Made by a program: the position numbers and the translations under genes | DNA from: G965202915 sp965205955 | GTDB lineage: Bacteria; Pseudomonadota; Gammaproteobacteria; Eutrophobiales; Eutrophobiaceae | DNA length: 64,000 nucleotides | Assembly: GCA_965205955.1 (NCBI GenBank) | Contig: OZ242192.1 | Coordinates: 248,001-312,000, forward strand | Direction: 5' to 3' | Notes under the pieces: model-generated | The model's input: only the letters and a program-made list of their open reading frames with translations | Told to the model about the DNA's origin: nothing | Databases searched by the model: none | Shown here: one piece after another, positions 60,167-64,000 of the stretch | How the letters are laid out: every line of letters begins with the position of its first letter | Numbering within the stretch: the first letter of the stretch is position 1

Positions 60167-61315
60167 TTATTTGCGTTTGCTGATGGGGACGAATTTCCGG
60201 TTTTCGGGGCCCACGTAGTTGGCGCTGGGGCGGATGATCTTGCCGTCTTCCCGTTGTTCGATTATATGTGCGGCCCAACCCGAGGTGCGTGATATAACGA
60301 ATAAGGGTGTGAACATGGCGGTCGGCACGTCCATCAACGCATAGGACACCGCTGAGAACCAATCCAGATTCGGGAACATCTTCTTTTCGTCCCACATAAC
60401 CTTTTCAAGGCGCTCAGCAATATCAAATTTTTTCATATTGTTGGCTTCTTTACCCAGGCGTTTGGCGATGGCCTTGATTACTTTGTTGCGTGGGTCACTG
60501 ACCGTATAGACGGGATGTCCAAAACCAAACACGATCTCTTTGCGCACCATACGCTCACGAATATCGGCCTCGGCCTCGGCCGGTGTGGCATAACGCTGTT
60601 GGATCTCGAAGGCCGCCTCGTTGGCGCCCCCATGCTTCGGACCGCGCAAGGCGCCTATCGCACCGGTGATACTGGAATACAGGTCCGATCCGGTTCCGGC
60701 GATGACACGGGCGGTAAAGGTGGACGCATTGTATTCATGCTCGGCATACAAGATCAGGGAGGTATGCATGGCGCGCACCCAGATATCGGAGGGTTTTTCC
60801 CCATGTAATAAATTCAGGAAATGACCGCCAATGGAATCATCATCGGTTTCGACTTCGATGCGTTTGCCATTGACTGTGTAGTGATGCCAGTACAACAACA
60901 TGGAACCAAAACAGGCCATCAGGCGGTCGGCAATGTCCCTGGCGCCGGCGGGGTTGTGATCTTCTTTCTCCGGCATGATTGCGCCAAGATGGGAACAGCC
61001 GGTGCGTAATACGTCCATCGGGTGGGCCGATGGGGGAAGTTGTTCGAGCGCCGCCTTCAGGGAAGCAGGCAAACCCCGCAAGGAGCGCAATTTTGTTTTA
61101 TAGGTATCCAGTTCAAACCGGCTGGGTAATTTGCCATGTACCAGGAGGCAGGCGATCTCTTCAAACTCGCAGGTCTCGGCAATATCCAGGATATCGTAGC
61201 CGCGGTAATGCAGGTCGTTGCCAGTCAAGCCGACGGTGCATAGCGCGGTATTGCCGGCAATCGTGCCGCTCAGGGCCACGGATTTTTTGGGTTTTTGTGC
61301 AGTTTTTCTGATCAT
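60167..61315 (-). CDS. prpC: 2-methylcitrate synthase
   Basis: 382 residues. A short-form citrate synthase with His193 (in EHEYNAST), His228 (in GPKHGGANEA), His267 (in GFGHPVY) and Asp318 (in NLDWFSA) as active-site residues. The neighbouring prpD makes it a 2-methylcitrate synthase that joins propionyl-CoA and oxaloacetate. A GGAG ribosome-binding site precedes ATG 61315. Sequence alone cannot exclude citrate synthase activity, but the methylcitrate context is strong. Confidence 0.92.
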   Translation of the reverse strand: MIRKTAQKPKKSVALSGTIAGNTALCTVGLTGNDLHYRGYDILDIAETCEFEEIACLLVHGKLPSRFELDTYKTKLRSLRGLPASLKAALEQLPPSAHPMDVLRTGCSHLGAIMPEKEDHNPAGARDIADRLMACFGSMLLYWHHYTVNGKRIEVETDDDSIGGHFLNLLHGEKPSDIWVRAMHTSLILYAEHEYNASTFTARVIAGTGSDLYSSITGAIGALRGPKHGGANEAAFEIQQRYATPAEAEADIRERMVRKEIVFGFGHPVYTVSDPRNKVIKAIAKRLGKEANNMKKFDIAERLEKVMWDEKKMFPNLDWFSAVSYALMDVPTAMFTPLFVISRTSGWAAHIIEQREDGKIIRPSANYVGPENRKFVPISKRK

Positions 61316-61460
61316 GTTGTACTCCGGGAAATAGTTTATCCAGTTTTTGTATTCGGGGGCCAGACCTCAGGTTGGGACGAACAGGCCGTGGCACATGCCA
61401 ATCTGATCTGTGGCGCCGTTACCCTCTGCAATCGCCGGGCAACCGGATAAGGCCTTGGGT

Positions 61461-62276
61461 TTATGCGATTTTGAACTCGATGACCGCCGCGCCGCTTCCA
61501 TAGATTGGCCCATAGGCATGGACCCTGGCCCCGGCATAGTGTTTACCCATGGACCCCAGCAGAAAGGCCAGTTGCTTGAAACCCATCTCGGGCCGGGCCG
61601 CTTCAATAAACTCCGGGCAGACCTTCGACAGGATACCGGGATCGCCGCCTTCTATGGACTGAAGGATCTTCTTGTTCCATTCATCCCCCTCTTCGGAAAC
61701 GATCTTGTCTTCGCGAATGTCGATCGTATGCCGGTAAAAGGAGCCTGACAGACCACCCACACCAACCACCGCGATCTTGCGGTTCAGTTTGTCTGCCTGC
61801 TCGGCGACCACCCGCCCAAGCATCAGCGTGGTGTCCCAGTCATGATAGACATTATTGGAACTGATCAGTAAAGGGTATTTATTCTCGGGATTGAGAAAGT
61901 TGGAGGCGATAATCGTCCCCGTATCGATCGGAAATTGATCGTAATCAACCCCTTTGGCCCTGACGTCATTTTCTATGGTCGCCTGAATTGCGGCCTCGGC
62001 ATATTCTGTATCGATATGAATATCATAGGTGAGATCACCATATTCATGCCAGTTGTGATCGACGTGTACGCCCCGGCTGTGTGCCCGGGTTTGCCAAAGT
62101 TGATCCAGGACGGCCATCCATTGATTTGAATAGACTACAATGGTATCCGGGCCGGATTTGGCCAGAGCCTGCCCGGCGGAATCCATGGCCTCGGCCAACG
62201 GAGTCCAGGGTGGGTTATCGCGCTGTAAATAAGGTAATGGTGAGCCTGGAATAAGAAAGGCTGAAACAACGGGCAT
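61461..62276 (-). CDS. amnA: 2-aminophenol 1,6-dioxygenase alpha-subunit-like protein
   Basis: 271 residues, LigB superfamily. It matches the AmnA-type alpha subunit in length and sequence style (MPVVSAFLIPGSPLPYLQRDNPPW; HYGDLTYDIHIDTEYA-like EYGDLTYDIHIDTEYA). The metal-binding His seen in the beta subunit near residue 14 is absent: the position reads PGSPLP. This fits a structural, non-catalytic subunit. It lies 34 bp downstream of the beta-subunit gene on the same strand. Confidence in the alpha/beta identification is good; the exact ring-cleavage substrate is inference. Confidence 0.85.
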   Translation of the reverse strand: MPVVSAFLIPGSPLPYLQRDNPPWTPLAEAMDSAGQALAKSGPDTIVVYSNQWMAVLDQLWQTRAHSRGVHVDHNWHEYGDLTYDIHIDTEYAEAAIQATIENDVRAKGVDYDQFPIDTGTIIASNFLNPENKYPLLISSNNVYHDWDTTLMLGRVVAEQADKLNRKIAVVGVGGLSGSFYRHTIDIREDKIVSEEGDEWNKKILQSIEGGDPGILSKVCPEFIEAARPEMGFKQLAFLLGSMGKHYAGARVHAYGPIYGSGAAVIEFKIA

Positions 62277-62310
62277 GCTAATCGCTCCTTATGGAAATGT
62301 TATAGAAAAT

Positions 62311-63231
62311 TCAGGCGGCCTGGGCAGCTTTATTGCTCGCCAGCCCGGCCTTGACCAGATCCCATTCCATGACGGCATTACCGGTGCCAATGACGGTGCC
62401 ATAGCCGTGCAGTTCTGCCGGGATTTCGGGATAGTCCATGCCGGCAAACATCCAGGTAAAACCGCCTGACTTTATCTCGGCAAAGGATTCTTCGATAAAC
62501 TGCGGTAATAGTTTAAAGGTTTCCGCAGTCTTGCCCTGGCGCAATAAATCGATGATGCGCATGTCCCAAAGATAGCCTTCATAATTCTGCGGGTGTTCCC
62601 TGGACATGTCTTCCGGCGGCACGGGTTCTTCACTGAAGTGGTAGTGGCACAGGGTGTTGGAGGCCAATAATACTGCCCGCCTGCCTGAGGCTTCTATCGC
62701 TTTGCGCGTCGCCTTGCCGAGGATATCCATCTCTTCCAGACCTTCATCCAGCGCCAGATAGTAGGGCGAATTATTGGCCGACAAGCCCACTACCGGGATA
62801 TCCCATTGTGGCCGGATCATGTGCAGGGTGGTGATGGTGCCGTAGTCAACCCGGAATTTCGGATTACGCATCATTTTCGCCGTCAGCCCGTGGGCCTCGG
62901 CTTCCTGGCAACAGGCTTCCGCCAGTTCGACGTCCACCTCCAGTTCAAAATTGTAGCGGAACAGGTTGGGAAAGATCGGATCGACAGATTTGCCGCTTAA
63001 ATGTTTTACGCCCAGAAAGTGATGCCCCTGTTCCGTGGTCCAATGGGGTGAATGTACTAAGAAGACATCGGGTTGCAGCGCATCGATACTTTTTCTGGCC
63101 CGTTCATAGGCCCAGCGCAGTTGTTCCCAACCGCCTTTTGAACGGGGCTCATTTTGTGGCGGGTTTTCACCATAAACAAGGTGAGGGGGGTGCGGCGCTA
63201 AAAAACCGGCAATGACTTCTCCTTTATTCAT
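62311..63231 (-). CDS. amnB: 2-aminophenol 1,6-dioxygenase beta (catalytic) subunit-like protein
   Basis: 306 residues, close to the ~305 of AmnB. LigB-type class III extradiol dioxygenases use Fe(II) held by two His and one Glu. Here His14 (in APHPPH), His63 (in HSPHW) and Glu252 (in FAEIK) sit one residue past the published AmnB ligands (His13, His62, Glu251, as I recall them). His196 (in NTLCHYHF) and Tyr130 (in FRVDYGT) match the acid-base and substrate residues. A GGAGG ribosome-binding site precedes ATG 63231, directly after the RidA-like stop. Predicted reaction: meta-cleavage of 2-aminophenol or a substituted analogue to 2-aminomuconate 6-semialdehyde. Substrate is not proven. Confidence 0.88.
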   Translation of the reverse strand: MNKGEVIAGFLAPHPPHLVYGENPPQNEPRSKGGWEQLRWAYERARKSIDALQPDVFLVHSPHWTTEQGHHFLGVKHLSGKSVDPIFPNLFRYNFELEVDVELAEACCQEAEAHGLTAKMMRNPKFRVDYGTITTLHMIRPQWDIPVVGLSANNSPYYLALDEGLEEMDILGKATRKAIEASGRRAVLLASNTLCHYHFSEEPVPPEDMSREHPQNYEGYLWDMRIIDLLRQGKTAETFKLLPQFIEESFAEIKSGGFTWMFAGMDYPEIPAELHGYGTVIGTGNAVMEWDLVKAGLASNKAAQAA

Positions 63232-63244
63232 CGTTTATTCCTCC

Positions 63245-63664
63245 TTATAGGGGTTTGTAGGCAATCGCCTTTATTTCTATCAATAAAAGCGGGTGGGGTA
63301 ACTGGTGAACGGCGACCGTGGTGCGTGCCGGGCCATTGTGATCGAAAAATCGGGCATAGACTTCGTTGTAGCCGGCGAAATCATTCATGTGAACCAGAAA
63401 ACTGGTGATCTCGATAATATCCTCAAGTCCGGCATTGACACTGGCCAGGATATCGCGGATGTTTTCGATAACGGCGCAGGTTTGCTGCCTGATATCCAGG
63501 TTGGTTGTTCCCATTTCATCGACCTCGGCCCCGGCAAAACTGTTGTCAGAACGACGTGAACTGGTCCCTGAAACAAATAATAAGTCGCCGGCACGCTTTA
63601 TATGGGGGTAAGCGCCACGGGGAATGGCTTTGTCTTTTAATACTTTACTTTCAACAGATAACAT
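63245..63664 (-). CDS. amnD: RidA-family 2-aminomuconate deaminase-like protein
   Basis: 139 residues from ATG 63664, which has a GGAAG ribosome-binding site 7 bp upstream; ATG 63691 and TTG 63697 are in-frame alternatives. The sequence (YPHIKRAGDLLFVSGTSSRR, AEVDEMGTTNLDIRQQT, MNDFAGYNEVYARFF, GPARTTVAVHQLPHP) is close to 2-aminomuconate deaminases of aminophenol and 3-hydroxyanthranilate pathways, more than to generic RidA. It would convert 2-aminomuconate to 4-oxalocrotonate, downstream of the dioxygenase whose gene follows it. The aldehyde dehydrogenase step is not in the window. Confidence 0.85.
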   Translation of the reverse strand: MLSVESKVLKDKAIPRGAYPHIKRAGDLLFVSGTSSRRSDNSFAGAEVDEMGTTNLDIRQQTCAVIENIRDILASVNAGLEDIIEITSFLVHMNDFAGYNEVYARFFDHNGPARTTVAVHQLPHPLLLIEIKAIAYKPL

Positions 63665-63772
63665 ATCATCTTCCGGTGTGCCTGGAGCCATTATCAATAT
63701 ACTTTATTTTCCTGATATAGAGTATAACATTTCTGGGTAAATCACGTTTCAGGGACAGTTTTTCAGGGACAA

Positions 63773-64000
63773 TTATTGAATAATTTTCCGTCTATCCCAT
63801 TGATATGCCGCCATGGACAGAGTGCTGTAGGTATAGGCTTGATGAATTTGTTTGCCTGCACTGCCCTCACCTGCGGCGCCCCGCGCAATAAACAAGGGCA
63901 TGAGGTGTTCTTCCGTCGGGTGGTTTTCAATTCCTCCGGGCGCGAGCATTCGATAGTTCAATATAGAATCGAGATCATTTTCTTCTATACTTCGGCACAG
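63773..64000 (-). CDS. C-terminal part of a DODA-type extradiol dioxygenase (YgiD-like)
   Basis: Only the last 75 residues are in the window; the gene continues beyond 64000. The sequence LNYRMLAPGGIENHPTEEHL, then MPLFIARGAAGEG and YTYSTLSMAAYQW, matches the conserved C-terminus of DODA-type class III ring-opening dioxygenases, including the NHPTEEH metal-region motif. The frame is open to the edge. It is upstream of the aminophenol cluster on the same strand, with a 108-bp gap to the RidA-like gene. Confidence 0.8.
   Translation of the reverse strand: MCRSIEENDLDSILNYRMLAPGGIENHPTEEHLMPLFIARGAAGEGSAGKQIHQAYTYSTLSMAAYQWDRRKIIQ

Overview
The window looks like a chromosomal segment of a gammaproteobacterium. 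The evidence is conserved gene order: fimT/U-pilV-pilW-pilX-pilY1-pilE, thrS-infC-rpmI-rplT-pheS and lptD-surA-pdxA-rsmA. I see no plasmid, phage or IS genes and cannot name the genus. Base composition is moderately GC-rich by eye, with a clearly AT-rich patch at about 34.7-35.6 kb.

Layout: 0-8.5 kb is a type IV pilus minor-pilin operon. Its first gene is broken at a 16-C tract and its PilY1 adhesin is unusually large. 8.5-9.7 kb holds a HEAT-repeat protein and a DUF1640-type coiled-coil protein. 10-14.1 kb is the translation operon; infC appears to start with the rare codon AUC, and pheS is not followed by pheT. 14.4-19.5 kb is a set of four envelope-directed proteins (TPR/TonB-like, a secreted repeat-rich protein, a lipoprotein, and a TPR protein with one membrane anchor) that I cannot assign to a described system. 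19.5-23.4 kb is a Gld-like ABC exporter set with GldG and DUF4340 homologues. 23.4-27.8 kb is a convergent RND efflux pump and adaptor. 28-29.3 kb is a solitary DNA methyltransferase. 29.3-34.7 kb is the LPS-transport/outer-membrane-folding/PLP/rRNA-methylation operon.

34.7-35.6 kb is an AT-rich insertion with an ankyrin-type protein and a gene remnant. TRAP transporter permeases (no binding protein), aroE, a cNMP-binding/rhodanese protein and tRNA-Gly(CCC) follow. From 39.8 to 56.2 kb one minus-strand gene encodes a giant autotransporter-type adhesin of about 5,473 residues. It carries a 12-bp repeat array before its signal sequence, five SwmB-like repeats, about 28 Calx-beta-like modules (seven periods of a nearly identical ~651-bp super-repeat) and a C-terminal beta-barrel. 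A class I methyltransferase, a phasin and a REP-like palindrome come next.

58-64 kb is a minus-strand catabolic cluster. It contains a 2-aminomuconate-deaminase-like RidA protein, both subunits of a 2-aminophenol 1,6-dioxygenase-like enzyme, 2-methylcitrate synthase, an MmgE/PrpD dehydratase and an AhpD-like protein. A DODA-type extradiol dioxygenase runs off the right edge. This arrangement suggests ring cleavage of an aminophenol-type compound coupled to propionyl-CoA disposal; that link is inference.

The most unusual material is the giant adhesin with its homogenised repeats, the 14.4-19.5 kb envelope cluster, and the aminophenol/methylcitrate cluster. The window also has three possible variable tracts in surface-related genes: C16 in the minor pilin, 12-bp GKQ[A/T] repeats, and 12-bp SPET repeats.
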